In this document: positions 9,030 through 18,326 of the stretch, piece after piece
How positions within the stretch are numbered: the first letter of the stretch is position 1
How the letters are laid out: each line of letters starts with the position of its first letter
NCBI RefSeq assembly: GCF_030412015.1
Contig: NZ_JASNRD010000001.1
Location: forward strand, 1 to 64,000
Direction of reading: 5' to 3'
DNA length: 64,000 nucleotides
From: Massilia sp. YIM B02763
GTDB lineage: Bacteria; Pseudomonadota; Gammaproteobacteria; Burkholderiales; Burkholderiaceae_D
The notes under the pieces: generated by a model
The model's database searches: none
Seen by the model: the letters and a program-made list of their open reading frames with translations, nothing else
What the model was told of the DNA's origin: nothing
Made by a program: the position numbers and the translations under genes

Positions 9030-10541
9030 ATGGAGACGAACAAGGAACGACAAGGCGGCAACCGTCCGGTGCGCCGCATCGTGATCGCCGGCGGCGGCAC
9101 GGCCGGCTGGATGGCCGCCGCCGCGCTCTCGCGCACGCTGGGCAAGGTGCTGGACATCAAGCTGGTGGAGTCCGACGAGATCGGCACCGTGGGCGTGGGC
9201 GAGGCGACCATCCCCAGCCTCGTGCACTTCCACCGCCTGCTCGACATCGACGAGCAGGAATTCATGGCCGCGACCCAGGCCACGTTCAAGCTGGGCATCG
9301 CCTTCGAGGGCTGGCGCCAGCGCGGCGAGGATTACATCCACTCGTTCGGCATGACCGGGACCGACCACTGGACGGCCGGCTTCCAGCACTTCTGGCACAA
9401 GGGCCGCGAGCGCGGCCTGGCCGGCGACTATGGCGACTACTGCCTGGAACTGGCGGCGGCGCGCGACAACCGCTTCGGCCACCTGCCGAACGAGGGCCTG
9501 AACTACGCCTACCACCTGGACGCGACCCGCTACGCGCGCTACCTGCGCCGTTTCTCCGAGCACTTCGGCGTCGAGCGCATCGAGGCCAAGATCGCCTCCG
9601 TCGACAAGGACGCCGGCGGCGACATCGCCGCGCTGGTGCTCGATTCCGGCACCCGCATCGAGGGCGACCTGTTCCTCGACTGCACGGGATTCCGCTCGCT
9701 GCTGCTGGGCCAGGCCCTGGGCGTCGGGTACGAGGACTGGTCGCAGTGGCTGTTCAACGACAGCGCCATCGCCGTGCAGACCGAGTCCGTCGGGCCGGCC
9801 GTGCCCTACACCCGCTCGATCGCGCACGACTGGGGCTGGCAGTGGCGCATCCCGCTGCAGCACCGCACGGGCAACGGCATCGTGTTCTCCAGCCGCTACG
9901 TCGACGACGCCACGGCACGCGCCGCGCTGCTGGCCAACGTCGAGGGCCGCGTGCTGACGGAGCCCCGCGTGATCCGCTTCACGCCTGGCCAGCGCAAGCA
10001 GGTCTGGGCCAGGAACTGCGTGGCGCTGGGCCTGGCCAGCGGCTTCCTGGAACCGATCGAATCGACCAGCATCCACCTGATCCAGCGCGCGCTGGTGCGC
10101 CTGCTGCAGACCTTCCCGACCGACGGCATCAGCCAGGCCGACGTCGACGAATTCAACGGCCAGGCCGATGCCGACATCCGCCAGATCCGCGACTTCATCA
10201 TCGCCCACTACAAGGTTACCAACCGCCGCGATACGCCGTACTGGCGCGACGCGTCCGCGATGGACGTGCCGGAGGCGCTGCGCCACCGCATCGCCCTGTT
10301 CCGCGAGACGGGCCAGGTCTTCCGCATCGCCAACGAGCTGTTCGCCGAGAACTCCTGGGTGCAGGTGATGCTGGGCCAGGGCATCCACCCCGAACAGCAC
10401 CACCGCAGCGCGGACCTGATGGGCGACGAGGAGTTGCGCGGCTTCCTCGAGAACATCCGCCGCGGCGTCGCGCAGACGGTGGCCCGGCTGCCGCAGCACG
10501 AGACCTACGTGCGCAAGTACTGCCCGGCGGGCAAGCCGTGA
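9030..10541 (+). CDS. Flavin-dependent (tryptophan) halogenase, canonical motifs
   Basis: Second tryptophan-halogenase family protein (503 aa), with all classical motifs intact: FAD-binding GGGTAG (21-26), GVGEAT (55-60), the candidate catalytic lysine K87 in TFKLGIAF, WQWRIP (270-275) that prevents monooxygenation in this family, and EPIEST with the active-site glutamate. Start at 9030 follows GAGGAG with 6-nt spacing. It ends in a GTGA overlap with the acyltransferase gene, so the two are translationally coupled. Compared with the upstream homologue it is the better candidate for a working halogenase. In related loci the natural substrate is unknown; indole-type brominases have been described for relatives. 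Confidence 0.9.
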   Translation: METNKERQGGNRPVRRIVIAGGGTAGWMAAAALSRTLGKVLDIKLVESDEIGTVGVGEATIPSLVHFHRLLDIDEQEFMAATQATFKLGIAFEGWRQRGEDYIHSFGMTGTDHWTAGFQHFWHKGRERGLAGDYGDYCLELAAARDNRFGHLPNEGLNYAYHLDATRYARYLRRFSEHFGVERIEAKIASVDKDAGGDIAALVLDSGTRIEGDLFLDCTGFRSLLLGQALGVGYEDWSQWLFNDSAIAVQTESVGPAVPYTRSIAHDWGWQWRIPLQHRTGNGIVFSSRYVDDATARAALLANVEGRVLTEPRVIRFTPGQRKQVWARNCVALGLASGFLEPIESTSIHLIQRALVRLLQTFPTDGISQADVDEFNGQADADIRQIRDFIIAHYKVTNRRDTPYWRDASAMDVPEALRHRIALFRETGQVFRIANELFAENSWVQVMLGQGIHPEQHHRSADLMGDEELRGFLENIRRGVAQTVARLPQHETYVRKYCPAGKP

Positions 10542-11689
10542 CGGCGGGCGCGTTCGCCGACAGCAAGCGCCACTACCCGATCCTGGACGGCCTGCGCGGC
10601 GTGGCCGCCGTGCTGGTCGTGGCCTTCCACCTGTTCGAGGCGCATGCGGCCAGCCGCTTCGAACAGCTGATCAACCACGGCTACCTGGCCGTGGACTTCT
10701 TCTTCGTGCTGTCCGGCTTCGTGATCGGCTATGCCTACGACGACCGCTGGGACCGCATGTCGACGGGCGACTTCTTCCGCCGCCGCCTCGTGCGCCTGCA
10801 TCCGATGATCGTCGTCGCCATGATCGTCGGCGCGCTGATGTTCGACTTCCAGGCCGGCCCCATCTTCCCGAAGATCGCCGACACGCCGCTGTGGCAGCTG
10901 CTGCTGGTGATGGCCGTCGGGATGACGCTGCTGCCGCTGCCGCCGTCGATGGACCTGCGCGGCTGGGGCGAGATGCATGCGCTGAACGGTCCCGCCTGGT
11001 CGCTGTTCTTCGAATATGTCGCCAACATCCTGTACGCGCTGGTCGTGCGCCGCTTCTCGAACGGCCTGCTGGCATTGCTGGTCTTCCTGGCCGGCTGCGC
11101 GCTCGCGCACCACACGGTGTTCGGCCCGAACGGCGACGTGATCGGCGGCTGGTCGCTGGATCCCGCGCAGCTGCAACTGGGCTTCACGCGCCTGATGTAC
11201 CCCTTCTTCGCCGGGCTGCTGCTGTCGCGCGTCGCGCGGCCGGGCCGCGTGCGCCACGCGTTTCCCTTGTGCGCCGTCCTGCTGGCGGCGGCGCTCGCGG
11301 TGCCGCGCTTCGGCGGGCCGGACACACTGTGGATGAACGGCCTGTACGAAACCGCGGCGATCGTGCTGCTGTTCCCGCTGCTCGTCTGGCTCGGCGCCAG
11401 CGGCGACGCCGGATCCGGTGCGATGGCACGCGCCTGCGGCTTCCTCGGCGCGATATCGTATCCGCTGTATATCGTCCACTACCCGTTCGTCTACACCTAT
11501 ACCGCCTGGGTGGCGAACAACAAGATCACCCTGGCCCAGGGAGCGCCGGTGGCGGCGGCGACGCTGCTGGGGTCGATCCTGCTGGCCTGGGCGCTGCTCG
11601 TCTGGTACGACATCCCCGTGCGGAGATGGCTGGGGCGGCGGATTACCTCGGATCCGGCGAAAACAGTTCTCGCTTTCGCGCGAAAATAA
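10538..11689 (+). CDS. Acyltransferase 3 (OafA/YrhL-type) membrane protein
   Basis: Integral membrane acyltransferase (383 aa) that transfers acyl groups, usually acetyl, onto carbohydrates at the inner membrane. Visible family features are the N-terminal ILDGLRGVAAVLVVAFH (catalytic His at its end), the VDFFFVLSGFVIG motif, the RRxxRLxP loop (FRRRLVRLHP) and about ten hydrophobic segments. The GTG start at 10538 overlaps the halogenase stop as GTGA, giving tight coupling. An acyltransferase tied to a halogenase is unusual. It may decorate the same glycan handled by the TonB receptor and the divergently encoded deacetylase, but this is inference. Confidence 0.88.
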   Translation: MTAGAFADSKRHYPILDGLRGVAAVLVVAFHLFEAHAASRFEQLINHGYLAVDFFFVLSGFVIGYAYDDRWDRMSTGDFFRRRLVRLHPMIVVAMIVGALMFDFQAGPIFPKIADTPLWQLLLVMAVGMTLLPLPPSMDLRGWGEMHALNGPAWSLFFEYVANILYALVVRRFSNGLLALLVFLAGCALAHHTVFGPNGDVIGGWSLDPAQLQLGFTRLMYPFFAGLLLSRVARPGRVRHAFPLCAVLLAAALAVPRFGGPDTLWMNGLYETAAIVLLFPLLVWLGASGDAGSGAMARACGFLGAISYPLYIVHYPFVYTYTAWVANNKITLAQGAPVAAATLLGSILLAWALLVWYDIPVRRWLGRRITSDPAKTVLAFARK

Positions 11690-11742
11690 GCGGCGCCGGG
11701 CGGCGTATGATCCCAGTCCTGTTCACACTGCTGGGAGTCACC

Positions 11743-12537
11743 ATGCCGACAAGCGCCCTCGCCCGCGCCACCGCAACCCCGTATTCCGGCTACGTCGTCG
11801 AGACGCAGCCGGGTTCCCTGCCCATGGGCGGTACCGTCCAGGACACGCCCGTCTACGCGCTCGACGCCTGGCCCGATGGCCTGCATGCGTCGCTGCCCGC
11901 CTCGGCCCCGTCGGCCCGTACCGACATCGACCTCGGCCCGCAACTGGCCTTCGTGGTCGACAACGTCGTCAGCCGGGAAGGCGCGCAGGCGCTGATCGAG
12001 ATCGCCGAGCACTTCGGCTTTCGGCCGGAAGCCCCGGGCATCGCCACGCCGCCGGGCATGCGCATGAACCTGGCGCTGCACTGGATGGCCGACCGCACCC
12101 TGATGGACACGATCTTCCGCGCGCTGGCGCCGCACCTTCCCGCCACCTTGAACGGCAAGGCGCTGTGGCCGCGCCTGTCCGAGCGCATCGACATGTACAA
12201 GTACCGCGAGGGCGACGAATTCCGCCGCCACATCGACGGCACCTGGCCCGGCTATGGCGTGAACGCGAGCGGCGACGCCATCGACACCTGGCCGGGCAGC
12301 CAGTCGCGCCTGTCGATGCTGTTGTACCTGAACGATGCCGACGATGGCGTGGAAGGCGGCGCCACGCGGCTGTGGGGCCGCAACGGCGCCACGGTGGACG
12401 TGCAGCCGCGCGCCGGATCGGCGCTGTTCTTCCAGCATGGCTTCGAGATCGGCTCCGTCATGCATGCGGGCCTGCCGGTCAAGGGCCGCGCGCCGAAGTA
12501 CGTCGCCCGCATCAACGTGCTGTACGACGCGGACTGA
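11743..12537 (+). CDS. 2OG-Fe(II) oxygenase (prolyl 4-hydroxylase-like)
   Basis: Prolyl-4-hydroxylase-like Fe(II)/2-oxoglutarate oxygenase (264 aa). The iron ligands H163-I-D165 occur in RRHIDG and the distal histidine is near H241 (MHAG), with basic residues after it suited to 2-oxoglutarate. The MYKYREGDEF segment before the HxD is typical of the P4Hc domain. Start at 11743 is supported by GGGAG 5 nt upstream; an in-frame ATG at 11707 is less likely. It is the last gene of the rightward block, 53 nt after the acyltransferase and convergent with mntP. Substrate unknown; it could hydroxylate a peptide, protein or small molecule linked to the halogenase pathway. Confidence 0.83.
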   Translation: MPTSALARATATPYSGYVVETQPGSLPMGGTVQDTPVYALDAWPDGLHASLPASAPSARTDIDLGPQLAFVVDNVVSREGAQALIEIAEHFGFRPEAPGIATPPGMRMNLALHWMADRTLMDTIFRALAPHLPATLNGKALWPRLSERIDMYKYREGDEFRRHIDGTWPGYGVNASGDAIDTWPGSQSRLSMLLYLNDADDGVEGGATRLWGRNGATVDVQPRAGSALFFQHGFEIGSVMHAGLPVKGRAPKYVARINVLYDAD

Positions 12538-12573
12538 CGCCGGCAGCGAACGAACGGTCCCGGCCGGTGCCGC

Positions 12574-13143
12574 TCAGCCGGCCGACAGGTGCTGGTGCAG
12601 GATCGTCGATCCGATCGCGATCAGCACCACGCCGCCGGCCAGTTCCGCGCGTTTTCCCGCCACCTTCCCCAGGCCGCGGCCCAGCATCACGCCCAGCGTG
12701 ACCATCATGAAGGTGCAGAAGCCGATCGCGCCGGCCGTGCCGAGGATGTCCGCATCCATGAACGCGAGTCCCACGCCGACGGCCATCGCGTCGATGCTGG
12801 TGGCGAAACCCGTCAGCGCGAGCAGCCAGAAGGAGTGGCTCTGCGGCTTGTCGTCCTCGCCGTCGTCGTCGCCCAGCCAGCCCTCGCGCAGCATGCGCAG
12901 GCCGAGAAAGCCGAGCAGCATGAAGGCGATCCAGTGGTCCCAGGCCTCGACATAGGGCGCGGCCGCCTGGCCCAGCGCCCAGCCGACCAGCGGCGTGCAG
13001 CCTTCGATGACGCCGAAGATCGCACCGGTACGCAGCGCCTCGCGCCATTGCGGCCGCTGCAGGGCAGCCCCCTTCCCGATGGCGACGGCGAAGGCGTCGG
13101 TGGACATGGCGAGGGCCAGCGCGGCGGTGGCGATGAAATTCAT
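12574..13143 (-). CDS. mntP: Manganese efflux pump MntP
   Basis: MntP (YebN) inner-membrane Mn2+ exporter (189 aa, usual length). It has six hydrophobic helices in two DUF204 repeats, each with a conserved acidic motif: [16 protein letters not shown] near the start and [14 protein letters not shown] in the second half. A charged Asp/Glu-rich loop (GDDDGEDDK) separates the halves. Start at 13143 gives the family N-terminus [10 protein letters not shown]; the Shine-Dalgarno is weak, consistent with control of the start site by the upstream riboswitch. The gene protects against manganese excess and is functionally unrelated to its sugar-gene neighbours. Confidence 0.93.
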   Translation of the reverse strand: MNFIATAALALAMSTDAFAVAIGKGAALQRPQWREALRTGAIFGVIEGCTPLVGWALGQAAAPYVEAWDHWIAFMLLGFLGLRMLREGWLGDDDGEDDKPQSHSFWLLALTGFATSIDAMAVGVGLAFMDADILGTAGAIGFCTFMMVTLGVMLGRGLGKVAGKRAELAGGVVLIAIGSTILHQHLSAG

Positions 13144-13194
13144 GGAGATTCTTTTTCCGGCCGGGCATGGACGAAGGCATGCCCGCGCGGCCCG

Positions 13195-13320
13195 ACACTG
13201 CGCGCAGGCATACCAACGGTCTTGCCAACCTTGACGGCGCCCGCACCACGGCCGCCGCTGGCTGCCGAGCATGTTGATGCGGGAACTTCCGGGGAACGGA
13301 AGCAGGCTACTCCCCGATGG
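13195..13320 (-). ncRNA. yybP-ykoY manganese riboswitch upstream of mntP
   Basis: The minus-strand leader of mntP carries the conserved blocks of the yybP-ykoY aptamer in order: GGGGAGTAGC (13306-13315), ATCAACATGCTCG (13266-13278) and GGCAAGACC (13218-13226). Helix-forming sequences lie between them. This aptamer binds Mn2+ and turns on efflux genes such as mntP and alx. The edges given are approximate. The aptamer ends about 50 nt before the start codon, so a translational switch sequestering the start region is likely. Confidence 0.88.
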
Positions 13321-13351
13321 GATGCGGCATGGTACACCATCCGCCACAAAG

Positions 13352-13388
13352 AAAAAAGCCGGCGCGGGCAAGGCTGCCCCGCGCCGGC
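13352..13388 (-). terminator. Intrinsic terminator of the GH3-glk-permease operon
   Basis: On the minus strand an 11-bp GC stem (13378-13388 paired with 13358-13368, loop 9 nt) is followed by six T residues (13352-13357). It lies 21 nt after the permease stop codon. Confidence 0.9.
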
Positions 13389-13408
13389 AAAGGAGACTTG
13401 CCCGGTCG

Positions 13409-14683
13409 TCAGGCCGCGCCGGTCTCCAGCCGATAAAGGTTGGCGTACTTCAGGCCGAAATACAGGATGAAGCCGTAGCACAGCGCCGGCACGAGGAATG
13501 ACGCCTGCAGGCCGACCGTGTCGGCCAGGTAGCCCTGCGCGAACGGCACCACGGCGCCGCCCACGATGGCCATGCACAGGATGCCGGAGCCCTGGCCCGT
13601 GTGCCGTCCCAGGCCGTGCAGCGCCATGCTGAAGATCGTGGGGAACATGATGGAATTGAACAGGCCGACGACCAGGATCGCCCACATGGCCACGCCGCCG
13701 CTGGCAAGCATCGCGCACAGCACGAGGGCGATGGCCAGCACCGCGTTGAAGGCGAGCGCCTTGCCCGGGCTGACCGTGCGCATCACGGCAAAGCCGATGA
13801 AGCGGCCGACCAGCGCGCCGCCCCAGTACAGGCTGACGTAGTGCGCGGCCGTGGCGGGCGCCAGGCCAGCGATGCCGGGCTCGCCCAGGAAGTTCACGAG
13901 GAAGCTGCCGATGCTGACCTCGCCGCCCACGTACAGGAAGATGGCGACGGCGCCCAGCACGAGGTGGCGGTGTTCCAGCGCGGAGCCCTTCGCGCCGGCA
14001 GCCGCGACGGCCGGGTCGTCCCCGTGCACGATCTTCGGCAGCCGCGCCAGTGCGAACAGCACGGCCAGGATCGCCAGCGCGGCCGCCAGCGCAAGGTACG
14101 GGCCCTGCACGGCGGCCGCTTCCTGCGCACGGGAGGCGATCCGGTCGGCGCCGACGGCCGCGCCGGACAGGATCAGCATGCCGCCCAGGGCCGGGCCGAC
14201 GGTGGTGCCGAGCGAATTGAACGCCTGGGTCAGCGTGAGGCGGCTCGACGCCGTGGCGGCCGGCCCCAGCACGGTCACGTAAGGGTTGGCCGCCACCTGC
14301 AGGATCGTGATGCCGCTCGCCAGCACGAAGAAGGCGAACAGGAACAGGCCGTAGCCGCTGGTGGCGGCCGGGGAGAACAGCGCGCAGCCGCAGGCGGCAA
14401 TCGCCAGGCCGATGACGGCGCCGGCCTGGTAGCCGACCCGCCGGATCAGCGCGCCCGCCGGCAGCGACACGATGAAGTAGGCGCCGAAGAAGCAGAACTG
14501 CACCAGCATCGCCTGCACGTAGCTGAGGGTGTAGATGGCCTTCAGGTGCGGGATCAAGACGTCGTTCAGCGACGTCAGCAGCCCCCACATGAAGAACAGG
14601 ATCGTCACGATCACGAGCGGCGCCGTCGTGCTGCCCGTACTGGATGTCGCGGCCAGCGGCCGGTTCGACGCGGTATGTTCCAT
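13409..14683 (-). CDS. MFS sugar permease (FucP / glucose-galactose GluP type)
   Basis: Major facilitator of the fucose/glucose-galactose:H+ symporter family (424 aa, 12 helices). Family signatures include [19 protein letters not shown] at the end of helix 1 and [13 protein letters not shown] in helix 2, plus QVAANPYV and the [13 protein letters not shown] segment. It should bring hexoses across the inner membrane. The gene follows glk by 11 nt, so periplasmic glucose freed by the GH3 enzyme can be imported here and phosphorylated by Glk. Start at 14683 has GAGGAGAG upstream. The unit ends at the strong terminator at 13352-13388. Confidence 0.9.
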   Translation of the reverse strand: MEHTASNRPLAATSSTGSTTAPLVIVTILFFMWGLLTSLNDVLIPHLKAIYTLSYVQAMLVQFCFFGAYFIVSLPAGALIRRVGYQAGAVIGLAIAACGCALFSPAATSGYGLFLFAFFVLASGITILQVAANPYVTVLGPAATASSRLTLTQAFNSLGTTVGPALGGMLILSGAAVGADRIASRAQEAAAVQGPYLALAAALAILAVLFALARLPKIVHGDDPAVAAAGAKGSALEHRHLVLGAVAIFLYVGGEVSIGSFLVNFLGEPGIAGLAPATAAHYVSLYWGGALVGRFIGFAVMRTVSPGKALAFNAVLAIALVLCAMLASGGVAMWAILVVGLFNSIMFPTIFSMALHGLGRHTGQGSGILCMAIVGGAVVPFAQGYLADTVGLQASFLVPALCYGFILYFGLKYANLYRLETGAA

Positions 14684-14694
14684 GGTCTCTCTCC

Positions 14695-15684
14695 TCAGGC
14701 GGCGGCGGCCGCGTGTTCGTCCAGCAGCGCGGCCACGCCGCGCAGGGCCGGATACGGTTCCGTGACGACCCAGGTCGGGATCTTCTGCAGGTAGCCGCGC
14801 AGGCGCCCCTTGTCCTCGAAGCGGCGGCGGAAACCGGAGGCGTTGAACTGGGGCCCCAGGCGCGGGACGATGCCGCCGCCGATATACATGCCGCCCGTGG
14901 CGCCCAGCGTCAGCGCCACGTTGCCGGCCACGCTTCCGAGGATCGCGCAGAACGCGTCCACCGTGGCGCGGCAGGCGGGGCAGCTGCCGTCCAGCGCCCG
15001 CGCCGTGATGTCGGCCGCGGCCAGGCGCTCGCCGCCAAGCGGACCGTTGAGCGCGCGGTGGATCGCCTCCAGGCCCATGCCGGACAGCAGCCGCTCGGCC
15101 GACACATGCCCTTCCTGCTGCCCGAGCTCGTCCCACAGCGCTTCCAGGATGCGGATCTCCTGGCGCGTGACGGGTGCGAAGCTGGCATGGCCGCCTTCTC
15201 CCGGCAGCGCCATCCAGCGACCGTTGCAGCGGACGATGCCGGACACGCCCAGGCCCGTACCGGGACCGACCAGGCCGATGGGCCGGCCCGGGACGGGGGC
15301 GAACTCGCCGTCGCCGACGCGCATGCGCCCTTCGTCGCCCAGGTGCGGCAACGCCATCGCCAACGCCGCGAAGTCGTTCACGACCAGCAACGTGTCCAGG
15401 CCGCGCTCGCGCCGCAGCGCCTCGATCGAGAAGCGCCAGTGGTGGTTCGTCATCGCGACCGCATCGCCCTCCACGGGATTGGCGATCGCCAGCGCCGCCG
15501 CGCGCACGCCGGCCGTGTCGACCCCACGCGCGGCTGCGCGGGCCAGGTAGTCGTCCATCGCCGCGCCGATCGTCGCGTGTTCGCAGCAAGGGAGCACCTC
15601 GAGGTCGGCGAAACCGCCGCCCGGCGCCTGCAGCGCGAAACGCGCGTTCGTTCCGCCGATGTCGGCAAGCAGGCGCAGCGTCAT
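14695..15684 (-). CDS. glk: Glucokinase
   Basis: ATP-dependent glucokinase (329 aa), cytosolic, making glucose 6-phosphate. The phosphate-1 motif [10 protein letters not shown] begins at residue 7. Further motifs are VVNDFAAL with the catalytic Asp, the [14 protein letters not shown] loop, the glucose-binding [12 protein letters not shown], and the GGMYIGGGI adenosine segment. The length fits the bacterial Glk group (about 320-340 aa). Its ATG overlaps the GH3 stop codon as ATGA, so it is translationally coupled to the beta-glucosidase that supplies its substrate. Confidence 0.95.
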   Translation of the reverse strand: MTLRLLADIGGTNARFALQAPGGGFADLEVLPCCEHATIGAAMDDYLARAAARGVDTAGVRAAALAIANPVEGDAVAMTNHHWRFSIEALRRERGLDTLLVVNDFAALAMALPHLGDEGRMRVGDGEFAPVPGRPIGLVGPGTGLGVSGIVRCNGRWMALPGEGGHASFAPVTRQEIRILEALWDELGQQEGHVSAERLLSGMGLEAIHRALNGPLGGERLAAADITARALDGSCPACRATVDAFCAILGSVAGNVALTLGATGGMYIGGGIVPRLGPQFNASGFRRRFEDKGRLRGYLQKIPTWVVTEPYPALRGVAALLDEHAAAAA

Positions 15685-18236
15685 TGCAGCTCTCCGCAGG
15701 CGACGTCCACGGCCGGTGCTGCCTGCGGCGACGGCGCCTGCGCGTCCCTGGCGCTGCCCAGCACGTCGATATTGCCGAAGGCGGCCGCGAACGGGCCACT
15801 GCTCGTCACTCTGAACGGCGTCGTCACCGCGTCGAGACGGACGCCCTTGGCAGTGAAGCAGGCCAGCGGGATGCGCACGGACTGGCGGCCCTTGCCGGCC
15901 AGGCGCGCGAACAGCTTCGTCGCGTCCAGCGGCGCGCCGCAAGCGCTGCCGCCGTCGCAGGCCATGGCGACCGTGACCTTGCCGGTGGGCGCAGACTGGA
16001 CCATCGTATCGAAGCGCAAGGCTCCGCCGTTCGCCAGCGCCGCCGGCAGCGCCAGCGGGCGGGTGCCGTGCGCTTCGTAGGTGGCCGGGCCCGTCCAGGT
16101 GACGAGGCGCGCATCCTGCTGCGTATTGATCTGGGCGACGGCCGCCGAAATGCCCGGCAGCGTCGTCGTGGCGTTCAGGTCCTGGCCCAGCGCCTGGACC
16201 CTGGCGCCGCTCTTGACCCGCAGCGGGAAGCTGGCGCGGTCGGCCGGTCCGAACAGGGGCCAGCTGTTGGAGGGGATGCAGCCGCCGGCCGGATAGCGCT
16301 CATCGAGCCGGCCCAGCGTCGAGCGCTCGCCGCGGCGCAGGCCGTAGCCGAAGGCGAACAGCGGCGCGTAGTCCTTGTCGCCCACGTTGAGCGGCGTCTG
16401 GCATACGCCCTTCGGCCAGGAGAACGACAACTTGCCCTGGAATTCGTAGGGTTTGCCGCCCGCCGGCGCGACCAGCAGGTCGGACACGCCCTTGCCCTCG
16501 GTGCCCGGCAGCCAAGCGGCGACGAAGGTGTCCGACAGGTTCATCAGGTCGTTGACCCACAGCGGACGGCCGGACAGGAACACGGTGACGACGGGCTTGC
16601 CCTTGCCGCGCACGGCCTGCAGCACGGCAAGGTCTTCCGGATAGCGGCTCGAATGGCGCAGCGTCCCGGACGGCACGATGTCGCCGTCGCCTTCCGCATA
16701 CGGCGCTTCGCCGATGACGGCGACCACGGCGTCGAAGCGGGACGGGTCCACGCCCTTGGCATCCGCGCTGTACGTGACCTGCGCTCCGGCCGCCTTCAGG
16801 CCGGCCAGGATCGTGTCGGCCGCTGGAAAATCGGCATTCGTGTTGGCCGTGCCCTGCCAGGTCAGCGCCCAGCCGCCCGTCTGGTTGGCCATGCTGTCGG
16901 CGGCCTTGCCGACGACGAGGATCCGCTTGCCCGGGGCCAGCGGCAGCGCCGGTCCCTCGTTCTTCAGCAGCACCAGCGATTCGCGCACGGCGCGGCGCGC
17001 CAGTTCGCGTGCCTGCAGCGCATCGTCCTTGCCGGCATAGGCGTTCTGCGAGGGCTTGCGGTCGAACACGCCGGCGCGCAGCTTGACGCGGACGATGCGG
17101 CTGACGGCATCGTCCAGGCGCGCCATCGGGATGCGGCCTTCCTCGACGTCCTTCATCGTATTCGCGATGAAGGCCTTCCAGTCGTTCGGCACCATGGCCA
17201 TGTCGATGCCGGCGTTGATCGCCTGGGCGCAATGGTCGTTGGTGCAGCCGGCCACTTCGCCGATGCCGTTCCAGTCGCTGACGACGAAGCCGTCGAAGCC
17301 CATCTCGTCCTTCAGGATGCCCGTCAACGCGCGCCGGCTGCCGTGCAGCTTGCCGTGCTTCGCGCCGGTGGCGACGTCGTCCCAGCTGTTGAACGAGGCC
17401 ATGACGGTCTGCGCGCCCGCCTGCAGGCCTGTCACGTAGCCCGGTGCGTGGATGGCGAGCATGTCGCGCTCGCTCGCCTTCGTCACGCCCGTATTGATGC
17501 CGTGCTCCGTGCCGCCGTCGCCCATGTAGTGCTTGATGCTGGCGATGACGTTGGCGTCGTCCTTGAACGCGCCCTGCATGCCCTTCACGTACACGCCCGA
17601 CATGTCGCCGACCAGCTTCGGATCTTCCGAGAAGCTCTCGTAGGTGCGTCCCCAGCGGTCGTCGCGCACCACGGCCACCGTGGGGCCGAAGGCCCACAGG
17701 ATGCCCGTCGCGCGCACCGCCTTGCCCGTGGCGGCCCCGATCTCCCCGACCAGCGCCGCATCGCGTGAGGCGCCCAGGCCGATATTGTGGGGGAACATGG
17801 TCGCGCCGTAGACGTTGTTGTGGCCGTGGACGGCGTCCGTGCCCCAGATCATGGGCACCTTGACGGCCATGTCGGTACGCATCGACGCCTCGTAGTAGGC
17901 ATCGGCCATCCTGAGCCAGTCGGCGGCGCGCGCATGCTTGTCGTTGCCCGGCCAGCTGCCGCCGCCGTTCAGCACCGAGCCGAGGTAGTACTTGCGCACG
18001 TCGTCGGGCGTGACGGTCTTGATCTCGGCCTGCGTGATCTGGCCGACCTTCTGCGCCAGCGTCATCTTCGCCACGATGGCGGCAACGCGTGCCTCGATGG
18101 CCGGGTCCTTCGCGATCGCGCTCTTCGCCTGGGGCCAGGCGGCCTGCTGCGCGCCGGCCACCACCGGCAGGGTCAGCGCCACGGCCAGCGCCAGGGCGTG
18201 CGGAACCAGATGCGCCACGGCGCGGTGCTTGTTCAT
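15681..18236 (-). CDS. GH3 exo-beta-glucosidase / glucan glucohydrolase, exported
   Basis: Glycoside hydrolase family 3 enzyme (851 aa) with a signal peptide cleaved near AGAQ (residue 30), so periplasmic or secreted. The catalytic nucleophile is D321 in [21 protein letters not shown] (about 235-246) binds substrate. The GH3 C-terminal domain (about 420-610) is followed by an extra C-terminal module of about 200 aa resembling the ExoP/Exop_C carbohydrate-binding-like domain of marine exo-1,3/1,4-beta-glucanases. It releases glucose from cellodextrins or mixed beta-glucans. First gene of GH3-glk-permease, with its own promoter and LacI operator. Confidence 0.93.
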   Translation of the reverse strand: MNKHRAVAHLVPHALALAVALTLPVVAGAQQAAWPQAKSAIAKDPAIEARVAAIVAKMTLAQKVGQITQAEIKTVTPDDVRKYYLGSVLNGGGSWPGNDKHARAADWLRMADAYYEASMRTDMAVKVPMIWGTDAVHGHNNVYGATMFPHNIGLGASRDAALVGEIGAATGKAVRATGILWAFGPTVAVVRDDRWGRTYESFSEDPKLVGDMSGVYVKGMQGAFKDDANVIASIKHYMGDGGTEHGINTGVTKASERDMLAIHAPGYVTGLQAGAQTVMASFNSWDDVATGAKHGKLHGSRRALTGILKDEMGFDGFVVSDWNGIGEVAGCTNDHCAQAINAGIDMAMVPNDWKAFIANTMKDVEEGRIPMARLDDAVSRIVRVKLRAGVFDRKPSQNAYAGKDDALQARELARRAVRESLVLLKNEGPALPLAPGKRILVVGKAADSMANQTGGWALTWQGTANTNADFPAADTILAGLKAAGAQVTYSADAKGVDPSRFDAVVAVIGEAPYAEGDGDIVPSGTLRHSSRYPEDLAVLQAVRGKGKPVVTVFLSGRPLWVNDLMNLSDTFVAAWLPGTEGKGVSDLLVAPAGGKPYEFQGKLSFSWPKGVCQTPLNVGDKDYAPLFAFGYGLRRGERSTLGRLDERYPAGGCIPSNSWPLFGPADRASFPLRVKSGARVQALGQDLNATTTLPGISAAVAQINTQQDARLVTWTGPATYEAHGTRPLALPAALANGGALRFDTMVQSAPTGKVTVAMACDGGSACGAPLDATKLFARLAGKGRQSVRIPLACFTAKGVRLDAVTTPFRVTSSGPFAAAFGNIDVLGSARDAQAPSPQAAPAVDVACGELQ

Positions 18237-18266
18237 GCCTTGTCTCCCATTCTTGGTATTGTCAGG

Positions 18267-18288
18267 CGATTGGAAACGATTCCAATCG
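18267..18288. promoter_or_regulatory. LacI-family operator (GH3 operon), extended dyad
   Basis: The core TGGAAACGATTCCA (18271-18284) is embedded in a longer dyad with perfect 9-bp arms CGATTGGAA/TTCCAATCG. The core begins 13 nt downstream of the predicted -10. A further half-site TGGAAACG lies at 18306-18313, inside the promoter spacer. Confidence 0.82.
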
Positions 18289-18297
18289 ACCTTGCCA

Positions 18298-18326
18298 ATA
18301 TTGAATGGAAACGGCAGCCCTGTCAA
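18298..18326 (-). promoter_or_regulatory. Sigma-70 promoter of the GH3-glk-permease operon
   Basis: Minus strand: -35 TTGACA (18321-18326), 17-nt spacer, -10 CAATAT (18298-18303). The -35 overlaps the stop codon of the upstream GH1 gene (18323-18325). Confidence 0.78.
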
